NCBI GenBank assembly: GCA_028817435.1
Contig: JAPPPQ010000013.1
Location: 1-64,000 of the forward strand
Reading direction: 5' to 3'
Length of the DNA stretch: 64,000 bases
Origin: Deltaproteobacteria bacterium
GTDB taxonomy: Bacteria; Myxococcota_A; UBA9160; UBA6930
Part shown: one piece after another, positions 43,983-52,852 of the stretch
How the letters are laid out: every line of letters begins with the position of its first letter
How positions within the stretch are numbered: the first letter of the stretch is position 1
Translations under genes and position numbers: made by a program
Notes under the pieces: generated by a model
Told to the model about the DNA's origin: nothing
Databases searched by the model: none
What the model saw: only the letters and a program-made list of their open reading frames with translations

Positions 43983-45509
43983 GTGAAGCTGCTGGACCGC
44001 ATTGAGCGCGTGGGCAACGCTTTGCCCGATCCGGCCACCCTGTTCTTCGGGGGCGCGCTGCTCGTCATGGGACTCTCCCACTTGGCCGCGCTGGCCGATT
44101 GGGAGGTGACGAAGACCGTGAGCCAGGCGGGTGCGCAGGTGCAGGAATCCGTGCGCGCCCGCAGCCTGTTGAGTGCCGACGGCGCTTACTGGGCCGTCTC
44201 GAGCCTGGTGGACAACTTCAAGAACTTTCCGCCGCTGGCCATCGTGCTGGTGGGCATGCTCGGCATCGGCTTGGCCGATCGCACCGGCTTTATCGGCGCG
44301 CTGTTGAAGGCGCTGCTTTTGGCGGTGCATCCGGCCGCCCTCACGCCCACGGTGTTCTTCGTGGGGGTGATGTCCTCGCTGGCGCTGGACGCCGGCTATG
44401 TGGTGCTGCCACCGGTGGCGGCCGCGCTTTACGCCGCGCTGGGGCGCTCGCCGCTGGTGGGCCTGGCTGCGGTCTTCGCCGGAGTCTCGGCGGGCTTCAG
44501 CGCCAACCTGTTGGTAACGAGTCTCGACGCCGTGCTGGCGGGCTTCTCCGAGGCCGGCGCGCACATTCTCGATTCCGATTACGCCGTGGCGGCCACGGCC
44601 AATCTCTACTTCATGATCGCCTCCACGGTGCTGCTCACGGCAGTGGGCTGGGCGGTCACCGCGCTGTGGATTGAGCCGCGGCTCGCCAAGCGCCCGGCGG
44701 CAGAGGGCGGCCCGCGCGCCGCCGCGCAAACCCAGGCGATCAGCGCCGCAGAGCGGCGCGGCCTGTGGGCCGGCGGCGCGACGGCGCTGGCGCTGCTGCT
44801 GCTTTACGCCGCGGCCATCGGGATTCCCGGCGCGCCGCTGCACGGCATGGACGGGCGCTTTCCGCGCTGGGTGGCGGCGATTATTCCGCTGATCTTCATC
44901 GGCTTCTTCGCGCCGGGCCTCGCCTACGGCATCGCCACCGGCAATTTGAAGAGCGACCGCGATGTGGCGCGCACGCTGGGCGACACCATGAGCGCAATGG
45001 GCGGCTACATCGTGCTGGCTTTCTTCGCCGCGCAGTTCATTGAGTTCTTCCGCTATTCGGGGCTGGGCGAAATGCTTGCCATCCGCGGCGGGCAGGCGCT
45101 GGCCCGCGCCGATTTGCCTGCGCCGCTGCTCATGCTCTGCTTCGTGGGCGTGGTGTCGCTGGCCAATCTGGCCATCGGCTCCATGAGCGCCAAGTATGCA
45201 TTCTTCGCGCCGGTCTTCGTGCCCATGTTCATGCAGGTGGGCATCAGCCCCGAGTTGACGCAGGCCGCCTACCGCGTGGGAGATTCCATCACCAATGTCA
45301 TCACGCCGCTGAATCCCTACCTGGTAATTGTGCTGGTGTTTCTGCGGCAGGTGGTGCCGCAGGGCGGCATTGGCACGCTGATTGCCCTGATGCTTCCCTA
45401 CGCCGGCGCCTTTGCGCTGGCCTGGGGCGTGCTGCTGATCGGCTGGATGCTGCTGGGCCTGCCGCTGGGCCCGGCGGGCCCCTTGCACTACGCGGCGGGC
45501 GCGCCATGA
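43983..45509 (+). CDS. AbgT-family transporter
   Basis: This 508-residue polytopic protein matches the AbgT family (p-aminobenzoyl-glutamate uptake in E. coli; some members export sulfonamides): MKLLDRIERVGNALPDPATLFF at the N-terminus, VDNFKNFPPLAIVLVGMLGIGLADRTG, VMSSLALDAGYVVLPPVAAAL and a C-terminal YRVGDSITNVITPLNPYLVI. The start is GTG 43983. The stop overlaps the cstA-like start as ATGA, so the two transporters are translationally coupled. The substrate here is unknown. Confidence 0.9.
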   Translation: MKLLDRIERVGNALPDPATLFFGGALLVMGLSHLAALADWEVTKTVSQAGAQVQESVRARSLLSADGAYWAVSSLVDNFKNFPPLAIVLVGMLGIGLADRTGFIGALLKALLLAVHPAALTPTVFFVGVMSSLALDAGYVVLPPVAAALYAALGRSPLVGLAAVFAGVSAGFSANLLVTSLDAVLAGFSEAGAHILDSDYAVAATANLYFMIASTVLLTAVGWAVTALWIEPRLAKRPAAEGGPRAAAQTQAISAAERRGLWAGGATALALLLLYAAAIGIPGAPLHGMDGRFPRWVAAIIPLIFIGFFAPGLAYGIATGNLKSDRDVARTLGDTMSAMGGYIVLAFFAAQFIEFFRYSGLGEMLAIRGGQALARADLPAPLLMLCFVGVVSLANLAIGSMSAKYAFFAPVFVPMFMQVGISPELTQAAYRVGDSITNVITPLNPYLVIVLVFLRQVVPQGGIGTLIALMLPYAGAFALAWGVLLIGWMLLGLPLGPAGPLHYAAGAP

Positions 45510-47191
45510 ACGCCGCCTGGCTCGCCGTCGCAACGCTCGGCGTCTTTGCGCTGGCCTACCGCTTCTATGCGCGCTTTCTCAGCACGCGCATCTTTGCGCT
45601 GGCAGATTCCGATGCGGTGCCCGCCCGCCAGTTCGAGGACGGCGTGGATTTCGTCCCCACCCGCAAATCGGTGTTGTGGGGGCACCACTTCACCTCCATC
45701 GCCGGCGCAGCGCCCATCGTGGGTCCCGCCATCGCCGTCATTTGGGGCTGGCTGCCCGCGCTGCTCTGGGTGACGCTGGGCACGGTGGCCATGGGCGCCG
45801 TCCACGATTTCTCAGCGCTGGTCATCAGCCTGCGCAACCGCGGGCGCAGCATCGGCGACATTGCCGGCGCGGTGGTGGGGCCGCGCGCGCGGCTGCTGTT
45901 TCTGGCGCTGATCCTGCTGCTGGTCTGGATTGTGCTGGCGGTCTTCGCCTACATCATCGCCACGCTCTTCGTCGCCTACCCCGGCGCCATTTTTCCCATC
46001 AATGTGCAAATTGCCGTGGCCATGCTGCTGGGCTGGGCCGTCTATCGCCGCCGCCTGCCAATTCTGGTGCCCTCGCTGCTCGGCTACGCGGCGCTCATGC
46101 TGGCGGTCTGGTTTGGCGATTCTTTCGCCGCCGCCTTCCCGGTGCTGTCGCAAATCCAGGTCGGCCAGTGGGTGGTGATTTTGCTGATCTACTGCTTTGT
46201 GGCGTCGGTGCTGCCGGTGTGGCTGTTGTTGCAGCCCCGCGATTATCTGAACGCGCACCAACTCATCACCGGCCTGTCGCTGCTCTGCCTCGGGCTTTTC
46301 GTCGCCGGCCCGCTGGTGGTGGCGCCCGCCATCAACCCCAATCCCGCCGGTGCGCCGCCGCTCATTCCCTTCCTGTTCATTACCATCGCCTGCGGCGCCA
46401 TCTCGGGCTTTCACGGACTGGTGGCTTCGGGCACCACCGCCAAACAGGTGCAGCGCGCCAGCGATGCCCGGGCCATTGGCTTCGGCGGAATGCTCGGCGA
46501 AGGCGCGCTCGGCATGATGGCCGTGCTCGCCTCCACGGCGGGCTTCGCCAGCTTTGCCGATTGGCAGACTCACTACGCCAGTTGGGGCGCGGCCAACGGA
46601 CTTTCGGCCAAGCTCGAGGCTTTTGTGAACGGCGGCGCAAGCTTTGTCTCCGCCCTCGGCATTCCGCAGACCACAGCGGCCACCTTCATTGCCGTCATGG
46701 TCATCGCCTTCGCCGCTACTTCCCTCGACACCGCCGCGCGCATTCAGCGTCTGGTCATTGGCGAACTCGCCGGCGGCGCGCTGCGCGGCCGCGCGCCCGG
46801 GCTGCGCGCGCTGCTCGGCAACCGCTACGCCGCCGGCGTCATTGCCGTCGGCGCGGCCATGCTGCTGGCCCTGACCCAGGCGGGCGGCCAGGGCGGGCTG
46901 ATTTTGTGGCCGCTCTTCGGCACCACGAATCAATTGGTGGCGGGCGTAACATTGCTGGTGGTTTCGGTATGGCTGCGCAAACAGGGGCGGCCCGTCGCCT
47001 TCACGCTGCTGCCCATGTGGATTGTGGCCGGCGCCACCCTCGCCGCCATGATCTCCGAGCTGGCGGGCTACCTGGCACATTGGCCGGAGCAGTGGTTGCT
47101 GGCGGTAATGGGCGCCATTGTGCTGCTCTGCGATCTGTGGGTGATCTTCGAGGGCTTCCGGGCGCTGCGCGGGGCGCGCCCGCGCGAATGA
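45506..47191 (+). CDS. cstA: CstA-family carbon-starvation transporter
   Basis: This 561-residue protein is a CstA-family carrier: PTRKSVLWGHHFTSIAGAAPIVGPAIAVIWGWLP near residues 50-85, GFHGLVASGTTAKQ and LFGTTNQLVAGV in the core, with about 15 hydrophobic segments. Members take up peptides or pyruvate. It is shorter than E. coli CstA (about 700). It is joined by ATGA overlaps to abgT before and to the GH20-like gene after, forming a three-gene operon. Confidence 0.92.
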   Translation: MNAAWLAVATLGVFALAYRFYARFLSTRIFALADSDAVPARQFEDGVDFVPTRKSVLWGHHFTSIAGAAPIVGPAIAVIWGWLPALLWVTLGTVAMGAVHDFSALVISLRNRGRSIGDIAGAVVGPRARLLFLALILLLVWIVLAVFAYIIATLFVAYPGAIFPINVQIAVAMLLGWAVYRRRLPILVPSLLGYAALMLAVWFGDSFAAAFPVLSQIQVGQWVVILLIYCFVASVLPVWLLLQPRDYLNAHQLITGLSLLCLGLFVAGPLVVAPAINPNPAGAPPLIPFLFITIACGAISGFHGLVASGTTAKQVQRASDARAIGFGGMLGEGALGMMAVLASTAGFASFADWQTHYASWGAANGLSAKLEAFVNGGASFVSALGIPQTTAATFIAVMVIAFAATSLDTAARIQRLVIGELAGGALRGRAPGLRALLGNRYAAGVIAVGAAMLLALTQAGGQGGLILWPLFGTTNQLVAGVTLLVVSVWLRKQGRPVAFTLLPMWIVAGATLAAMISELAGYLAHWPEQWLLAVMGAIVLLCDLWVIFEGFRALRGARPRE

Positions 47192-48969
47192 CGGCGTCCG
47201 GCCCGGCGCTGTTGCCGCGCCCGAGGCGAATCACCCCGCTGCCCGGCGCGGGCGCGCCGAAAGACGCGGCGGTTGAAGTGCAGCAGCGCGCCGAACTCGG
47301 CGGCGAGGCATTCACTTTGTACACCGGCGGCCCGGCGGTGCAAATCGCGCACGGCGGCGCGAACGGTTTGCGCTATGCGCAGCAGTGCTTCGCGCAGTTG
47401 CAAAGCAATGCGGGCGCGCGGCTGCCGGCGCTGGCCATAGAAGACTCGCCGGATTTTCCGCTGCGCGGCTATCTGCTCGATGTGAGCCGGGACCGCGTCC
47501 CCACCCGCGAAACCCTGGCGCTGTTGGTGGAGCGGCTGGCGCTGTTGCGCATCAACCACCTGCAGCTCTACACCGAGCACGCCTTTGCCTACCGCGGCCA
47601 CAAAGAAGTCTGGCGCGACGCTTCGCCCCTGGACGCCGCCGATGTCGCATGGCTCGACGGCCAATGCAGCGCAGCCGGCATTGAGCTCTGCGCGAATCAA
47701 AACACCTTCGGCCACATGGGGCGCTGGCTCAAACTGCCCCGCTACCGCGCCCGCGCCGAAGCGCCGCAGGGCGTGCAGACGCGTCTGGCCGGAACCCTCG
47801 CGCCCGCCACCCTGGCGCCGAACGAGCAGAACGCCGCCTTTGCGCTCTCGCTGTGCCGCGAACTGCTGGCGCACCACAAGAGCCGCCGCATCAACATCGG
47901 CTGCGACGAGACCTTCGAGCTGGGGCGCGGCGCATCGCAACAGGCCGTGCGCGCGCGCGGCCGGGCTCATGTGTTTCTGGAACACCTGCAGCGCCTGTTG
48001 CGCGGCCTGCACGCCGACGGCTGCGAGGTGTTGTTCTGGGGCGATATGCTGCGCGGCCATCCGGATTGCCTGCGCGCGCTGCCGCAACGCGACTGCATTG
48101 CGCTGGCCTGGCACTACGAAGCGCCGGATCCGCACGCCGCGCTGCCCGCCGGGTTGCGCGCGCTCTTTGAAGATCTCGGCGTCGACATCTCGCCGCAGCA
48201 ATTGCGCGGCTTCGAGGGCCATGTGCGGGCCTTCGCCGAATCCGGCCTGCCCTTTTGGGTGTGCCCCGGCACCTCCACCTGGAACACGCTGATCGGGCGG
48301 CTCGACAACGCCCTGGGCAACCTGCTCGACGCCGCCGAAACGGGCCTGGCCCATGGCGCGCGCGGCTATCTGGTGGCGGACTGGGGCGACAACGGCCATA
48401 TGCAGCCGCCCGCGGTATCGCTGCCGCCGCTGGCCTACGGCGCAGCCGTAGCCTGGTGCAGCGCAGCGAATCGCGATCTGGAAGTCGCGCCCCTGCTCGA
48501 CCGCTTCGTGTTTCGGGATCAAGCGGGCGTTTTGGGCGGCGTCCTCGATGAACTGGGCCGGCTGCACGCGCACACCGGGCAGCGCGTCTACAACGGCAGC
48601 CCGCTGTTTACCGAGCTGACCGGCGCGGGCCGGCTCGGCCGGACGGGTGACGCCGATGGCGGCGGCGTCGCCGCCGTCATTGAACAACTCGATGGGGCGC
48701 GGGCGGCGTTGTCTCGAGCGCGCCCCGCCTGCGCGGACGGCGAAATCACTGTGCGCGAAGTGCAGCAGGCCGCGCGGCTGGCGCGCCACGGCGCATGGCG
48801 CATCGCGCGCGCGGCGGGTTTTGCGCGCCCCTCCGATGCTGAATTGCGCGCAGACCTCGAGGCGGCCATTGCAGAACAGCGCGAGTGCTGGCTCGCGCGC
48901 AGCCGCCCCGGCGGACTTTCCGACAGCCTGGCGCGGCTGCAGAAAGTGCTGCGCGAATACGCACTGTGA
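47188..48969 (+). CDS. GH20-type beta-N-acetylhexosaminidase-like protein
   Basis: This 593-residue protein has the GH20 TIM-barrel pattern: FPLRGYLLDVSRDRVPTRETL, RINHLQLYTEHAFAYRGH, a substrate-assisted Asp-Glu pair in INIGCDETFELG, and later FWVCPGTSTWNTL. GH20 enzymes release terminal N-acetylhexosamines. There is no signal peptide, so it should be cytosolic, acting on imported or recycled sugars. It overlaps cstA as ATGA; together with the abgT-like gene this suggests uptake and breakdown of an aminosugar-amino acid compound such as cell-wall fragments (inference). Confidence 0.85.
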   Translation: MTASGPALLPRPRRITPLPGAGAPKDAAVEVQQRAELGGEAFTLYTGGPAVQIAHGGANGLRYAQQCFAQLQSNAGARLPALAIEDSPDFPLRGYLLDVSRDRVPTRETLALLVERLALLRINHLQLYTEHAFAYRGHKEVWRDASPLDAADVAWLDGQCSAAGIELCANQNTFGHMGRWLKLPRYRARAEAPQGVQTRLAGTLAPATLAPNEQNAAFALSLCRELLAHHKSRRINIGCDETFELGRGASQQAVRARGRAHVFLEHLQRLLRGLHADGCEVLFWGDMLRGHPDCLRALPQRDCIALAWHYEAPDPHAALPAGLRALFEDLGVDISPQQLRGFEGHVRAFAESGLPFWVCPGTSTWNTLIGRLDNALGNLLDAAETGLAHGARGYLVADWGDNGHMQPPAVSLPPLAYGAAVAWCSAANRDLEVAPLLDRFVFRDQAGVLGGVLDELGRLHAHTGQRVYNGSPLFTELTGAGRLGRTGDADGGGVAAVIEQLDGARAALSRARPACADGEITVREVQQAARLARHGAWRIARAAGFARPSDAELRADLEAAIAEQRECWLARSRPGGLSDSLARLQKVLREYAL

Positions 48970-48988
48970 AAAATGAAGCGGAGGAAAC

Positions 48989-50989
48989 TCAGCGGCCGAG
49001 GTGTTCGAGCACGGCCTGTGTCAGCGCTTCGGGGGTGAAGCCGAAGTGGGCGGCGAGATCGGTCCAGGGGGCGGAAGCGCCGAAGCCCTTCATGCCGTAG
49101 ATCAGGCCCTCGCGTCCCACCAGGCGGCGGAAGCTCTCGCCCCGCGCGGCTTCCACGGCCACCGCGGGAACGCCGGGCGGCAACAAAGACTCGAGATAGC
49201 CGGGCTCCTGGGCTTCGAGCAATTCGAGACAGGGCACCGAGACCACCCGGGCGGCCACGCCGGATTCTCCCAGCGCCTCGGCGGCGCGGCAGCAGAGCGG
49301 CGTCTCCGAGCCCGAGGCCAACAGCACCACATCGGCGCGCGCGCCGGTGTCGCGCAACAGGTAGCCGCCGCGCCAGACATCCTCCGGCGCAAAAGGCGCC
49401 TTGCGCTCGAAGGCCGGCACCTTTTGCCGCGTAAGCGAGAGCGCAACGGGCCCTTCGGCGCGCTGCACGATAAAGGCCCAGGCCATTGCAGTCTCCACGC
49501 CATCCGCGGGGCGAAACACCGCGAGGCCGGGAATTGCGCGCAGGGCATCCAGGTGCTCGACGGGCTGGTGTGTGGGGCCGTCTTCGCCCACGAAGATCGA
49601 ATCGTGGGTGAAGACAAAAGCGGCGCGCAGCTTCATCAGCGCCGCCAGCCGCAGCGCCGGGCGCATGTAATCGCTGAACACCATAAAGGTGCCGGCAAAG
49701 GGCAACAGGCTGCCGTCGAGGGCCATGCCGTTGGTAATGGCGGCCATGGCGTGCTCGCGGACGCCGAAGTGAATGTTCGCGCCGGCGAAATCGCCCGCGG
49801 CAATAAAGCCGGAGGCCGAAAGGGTGGTGTTGTTGGAGCCGGCCAGATCGGCGGAGCCGCCGATCAGCAAACCGGGCGCGGCGGCGGCAATGCGCTGCAG
49901 CACCGCGCCGGAGTGCTTGCGGGTGGCGTCGCTGCCCGTTGCCGCATCGCAGAGCTGCGCGGCGAAATCGCCGGGCACGCTGCGCGCGCACGCGGCCTGC
50001 CAGCCCTGGGCGGACTCGGGCTGCGCGCGCTGCCAATCTGCAAGCCGCGCATCGCGCTCTGCGCGCTCCGCCGCCTTGGCGCGGATGCGCTCTGCCAGAT
50101 ATTCGCGCACTTCCTCTGCCACGAAGAAGCGCCGGGATTCCGGCAGCTCCAGATTGCGCCGGGTCTGCGCCGCGAGCTCTTCGCCCAGCGGCCCGCCGTG
50201 GGCGCGGGCCTGGCCGGCCCAGGGGCTGGTGCGGCCAATCTCGGTGCGCAGCGCAATCAGCGAAGGCCGCGCCGCTTCGGCCCGCGCCGCGCGCAGCGCC
50301 GCATCAAGTTCCGGCACATCCTCGCCATCGGCGCACTGCACATGCCAGCCCTGCGCCGCAAAGCGCTTGGGCACATCTTCGCCAAAGCACTGCGCCGTGG
50401 GGCCGTCAATGGTAATGCGGTTGTCGTCGTAGAGGACGATGAGGTTGCCCAGCCCCAGGTGCCCGGCCAGCGAGGCGCTCTCGTAACAGACGCCTTCCAT
50501 CAGGTCGCCATCGCTGGCGACGGCGTAAATGCAGTGATCGCCCGGCCCGCCGCCGCCGGGAAAGCGCGCCCGCACCGCCTGGCCGGCCAGCGCCATGCCG
50601 ACGGCGTTGCCGAAGCCCTGCCCCAGCGGGCCGGTGGTCACCTCGACGCCGGGAGTCTCGCCGAATTCCGGGTGCCCCGGCGTCCGCGAGCCGAGCTGGC
50701 GAAAGTTCTCAATCTCGTCCAGCGCCAGGCCGTAGCCGAAGAGATGCAGCAGCGCGTAGAGCAGCATGGAAGCGTGGCCCGCCGAGAGCACGAAGCGGTC
50801 GCGCAGCGGCCAGCCGGGCTCTCCGGGATCGAAGCGCAGGTGCTGATCCCAGAGCTGAAACACCGGGCGCGCCAGCCCCAGCGGCGCGCCGAGGTGGCCG
50901 ATGCCCGCCGCCTCCACCGCATCCACGGTGAGGCCGCGAATGGTGTTCTCGATCTTCCGGCGCGTTGCTTCGCAAAGTTCTGCCGACAT
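48989..50989 (-). CDS. tkt: Transketolase
   Basis: Transketolase moves two-carbon units in the pentose phosphate pathway using thiamine diphosphate. [20 protein letters not shown] is the TPP motif region, with [17 protein letters not shown] and [20 protein letters not shown] in the second and third parts. Length is 666 residues. The usual SGHPGAPMG near the N-terminus is IGHLGAPLG: the His is kept but the flanking Ser, Pro and Met are changed. The ATG at 50989 follows AGGAGAAAGAAAG. It converges with the GH20 gene and may be co-transcribed with tRNA-Pro. Confidence 0.95.
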   Translation of the reverse strand: MSAELCEATRRKIENTIRGLTVDAVEAAGIGHLGAPLGLARPVFQLWDQHLRFDPGEPGWPLRDRFVLSAGHASMLLYALLHLFGYGLALDEIENFRQLGSRTPGHPEFGETPGVEVTTGPLGQGFGNAVGMALAGQAVRARFPGGGGPGDHCIYAVASDGDLMEGVCYESASLAGHLGLGNLIVLYDDNRITIDGPTAQCFGEDVPKRFAAQGWHVQCADGEDVPELDAALRAARAEAARPSLIALRTEIGRTSPWAGQARAHGGPLGEELAAQTRRNLELPESRRFFVAEEVREYLAERIRAKAAERAERDARLADWQRAQPESAQGWQAACARSVPGDFAAQLCDAATGSDATRKHSGAVLQRIAAAAPGLLIGGSADLAGSNNTTLSASGFIAAGDFAGANIHFGVREHAMAAITNGMALDGSLLPFAGTFMVFSDYMRPALRLAALMKLRAAFVFTHDSIFVGEDGPTHQPVEHLDALRAIPGLAVFRPADGVETAMAWAFIVQRAEGPVALSLTRQKVPAFERKAPFAPEDVWRGGYLLRDTGARADVVLLASGSETPLCCRAAEALGESGVAARVVSVPCLELLEAQEPGYLESLLPPGVPAVAVEAARGESFRRLVGREGLIYGMKGFGASAPWTDLAAHFGFTPEALTQAVLEHLGR

Positions 50990-51029
50990 CTTTCTTTCTC
51001 CTCAACTTTGCCGCGCGGGGCGGGCCTGC

Positions 51030-51105
51030 TGGTCGGGGTGGTGGGATTCGAACCCACGACGCGGATCCCCCAAAGATCCGGCTCTGGCCACTGAGCTACA
51101 CCCCG
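51030..51105 (-). tRNA. tRNA-Pro (TGG)
   Basis: Acceptor CGGGGTG/CACCCCG, D arm GCTC...GAGC, anticodon stem GGATC/GATCC with loop TTTGGGG (anticodon TGG), T arm GTGGG..CCCAC. CCA is encoded (51032-51030). Confidence 0.97.
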
Positions 51106-51130
51106 AAGGGGGCCACGCTTGGCCCGCCGG

Positions 51131-51136
51131 ATTTTA
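51131..51136 (-). promoter_or_regulatory. -10 box of tRNA-Pro beside the moaB stop
   Basis: TAAAAT on the minus strand directly adjoins the moaB stop codon (51139-51137) and lies 25 bases before the tRNA 5' end. Between them is a six-pair inverted repeat GGGCCA-CGCT-TGGCCC (51110-51125). Confidence 0.45.
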
Positions 51137-51685
51137 TCACGGACGCCGGGCGCTCTCCCCCGCCAGGTGGCCGAGCTCGGGCAGCACGAGCTTTTCAAGG
51201 GCGGTGCGGATGGCGCCGCGCGAGCCGGGCAGCGCAAAAAGCAGCTTGCCGCCGCGCAGCCCGGCCAGGGCGCGGGAAAGCAGCGCGGCAGCGCCGATCT
51301 CCTGATAGGAGAGCACGCGGAAGAGCTCGCCGAAGCCCGGCAGCTCGCGGTCCAGCAGCGGGCGCAGCGCTTCCGGCGTCACATCCCGGGGCGCAATGCC
51401 CGTTCCGCCGGTGAGCAAAACGGCGCGGCAATCTCCGGCCAGCGCGCGCAGCGCCGCCGCGCGGATTTCGGCGGCATCGTCGGCGACAATCTCGCGGAAC
51501 ACGACGCGGTGCCCCGCCGATTCGATCAGCCGCACCAGCAAATCGCCCCCCGCATCGGTTTCCAGGCTGCGCGTATCGCTCACCGTGATGACGGCGCAAT
51601 CCACCCGCTGCGGCGCTTGCGCGCGGTGCCGCGCAACGCTGGCCGATTCGCCGCCGCCACCGCCGGACTCGCCGGAGGCGGGCAT
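51137..51685 (-). CDS. moaB: MoaB/Mog-type molybdopterin protein
   Basis: This 182-residue protein has the molybdopterin-binding fold: VDCAVITVSDTRSLETDAGG, LLTGGTGIAPRDVTPEAL and LFALPGSRGAIRTALEKLVL. MoaB/Mog proteins adenylate molybdopterin before metal insertion. A Gly/Ser/Glu-rich stretch of about 25 residues precedes the fold. The ATG at 51685 overlaps the stop of the moaD-moaE gene by one base (TAATG). Confidence 0.92.
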   Translation of the reverse strand: MPASGESGGGGGESASVARHRAQAPQRVDCAVITVSDTRSLETDAGGDLLVRLIESAGHRVVFREIVADDAAEIRAAALRALAGDCRAVLLTGGTGIAPRDVTPEALRPLLDRELPGFGELFRVLSYQEIGAAALLSRALAGLRGGKLLFALPGSRGAIRTALEKLVLPELGHLAGESARRP

Positions 51686-52362
51686 TATGGCGTCTCCTCC
51701 ACCCACCAGGCTCCGTCCACCGCCACCTCCTTCTTCCAGATCGGCACGCGCTCTTTGAGCGCGTCTATGGCAAAGCGGCAGGCTTCGAAAGCCTCGGCGC
51801 GATGGGGCGCGGCGGCCGAAACCACCACGGCAAGCTCGCCCACCTCCAGCCGCCCGGTGCGATGGGCCATGGCCACCCGCACCCCCGGCCACTTGGCCGC
51901 GGCCTCGTCGCAAATCTCCTGCATGGCCCGCTCTGCCATGCCCGGATACGCCTCGTATTCCAGATGGCGAATGGGCTGGCCGCGGGATTCTCCGCGCACC
52001 GCGCCCACAAAAGTGACGATGCCGCCCATTGTGGTAGAAGCAGCGGCCGCGCCGCCCGCCCGCCTCGCCACCTCATCCGGCACCAGCGGCGCTTGCGAAA
52101 GGGTGCACTGCGGCTCTTGCCCGCCCGCCACGGGGGGCAGAAAGGCCACCTCGTCGCCCTCGGCCAGCCGGCACGCCTCCGGCGCCAGTTCGCGGTTCAC
52201 CGCCACGCGCAGGCGCGTGCCCAGCGCGCCGAAGGCCGCGTGCTCCCGCTCCAGCTGCCCGCGCAAATCGGCCACGCAAGCGCCCTCGGCCAGGGCGATT
52301 TCAAGCTCCCCCGCCCCCACCGCCTCGCGGATTGATCCGAAGAGCCGCACCCGCACCTGCAC
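51685..52362 (-). CDS. Fused MoaD-MoaE molybdopterin synthase
   Basis: Molybdopterin synthase puts two sulfurs on precursor Z. Here both subunits are one 225-residue chain. Residues 1-80 are MoaD (VRVRLFGSIREAVGAGELEI), ending in FLPPVAGG, the ubiquitin-like tail whose last Gly must become a thiocarboxylate. MoaE follows (IVTFVGAVRGESRG, EYEAYPGMAERAM, HRTGRLEVGE, CRFAIDALKERVPIWKKE). Because Gly-Gly is internal, cleavage after it is expected, as described for MoaX-type fusions. The start is GTG 52362, six bases after a TAGTTT -10 box. Confidence 0.93.
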   Translation of the reverse strand: MQVRVRLFGSIREAVGAGELEIALAEGACVADLRGQLEREHAAFGALGTRLRVAVNRELAPEACRLAEGDEVAFLPPVAGGQEPQCTLSQAPLVPDEVARRAGGAAAASTTMGGIVTFVGAVRGESRGQPIRHLEYEAYPGMAERAMQEICDEAAAKWPGVRVAMAHRTGRLEVGELAVVVSAAAPHRAEAFEACRFAIDALKERVPIWKKEVAVDGAWWVEETP

Positions 52363-52368
52363 CCCCCA

Positions 52369-52374
52369 AAACTA
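52369..52374 (-). promoter_or_regulatory. -10 box of the moaD-moaE/moaB operon
   Basis: TAGTTT on the minus strand, six bases before the GTG at 52362, leaderless layout. Confidence 0.45.
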
Positions 52375-52445
52375 CCCGCCCGCCGCGCCCCCCGCGACCG
52401 CCCCCCTTCGCTCCAAACGCAGGGGGACGCGGCCAGCGGGGTGGC

Positions 52446-52451
52446 TAGAAT
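52446..52451 (+). promoter_or_regulatory. -10 box of the EF-Tu-domain-2-like gene
   Basis: TAGAAT, identical to the rarA box. Here a short leader with GGGGGGAG precedes the ATG at 52468. Confidence 0.45.
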
Positions 52452-52467
52452 GCAGCGGGGGGAGACG

Positions 52468-52806
52468 ATGAGCGCAGGCGGCAGCGGAGATTCCGGCGCG
52501 GGCGCGGACGGCGCATCGGGAGCGGAGCGGCCGGCGGGGCGCGTGGCGGCGAGCCGCCCGGTGGCGGTGGGCCGGGTGCGCCATTACTTCCCGCGGGCGG
52601 GCGCGGCGGTGGTCACACTCTCGGACGAACTGCGCCTGGGCGATTGGGTGCACATCTGCGGCGAGCACAGCGACTTCGTGCAGCGCGTTTCGAGCCTGGC
52701 CCGGGACGGCGAGCCGGTGCGCCGGGGCGGCCCTGGGCAGGAGATTGGCCTGGCGCTGGAAGAGCGCGCGCGCCCCGGCGACCGCGTCTTCCGCATGGAC
52801 AACTGA
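52468..52806 (+). CDS. Stand-alone EF-Tu domain-2-like beta-barrel protein
   Basis: This 112-residue protein has an Ala/Gly-rich N-terminus of about 30 residues and then a single translation-factor barrel: VGRVRHYFPRAGAAVVTLSD, LRLGDWVHICGEHSDFVQRV, GQEIGLALEERARPGDRVF. This matches small proteins often named translation elongation factor-like, which lack the GTPase domain. Their role is not known. The ATG at 52468 follows GGGGGGAG; an earlier GTG lies upstream of the -10 box and would not be transcribed. It diverges from the moa genes. Confidence 0.8.
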   Translation: MSAGGSGDSGAGADGASGAERPAGRVAASRPVAVGRVRHYFPRAGAAVVTLSDELRLGDWVHICGEHSDFVQRVSSLARDGEPVRRGGPGQEIGLALEERARPGDRVFRMDN

Positions 52807-52839
52807 CGCCCGGAAATCGCCCCGCAGGCCGCCCTTCCC

Positions 52840-52845
52840 TATGCT
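52840..52845 (+). promoter_or_regulatory. -10 box of holB
   Basis: TATGCT lies seven bases before the ATG at 52853, which favours that ATG over those at 52841 and 52850. Confidence 0.4.
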
Positions 52846-52852
52846 GCCGATG

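Noticed and set aside
51110-51125. Plus-strand terminator (stem followed by ATTTTA)
   Set aside because: No plus-strand gene ends here; the T-rich part is better read as the minus-strand -10 box of tRNA-Pro.
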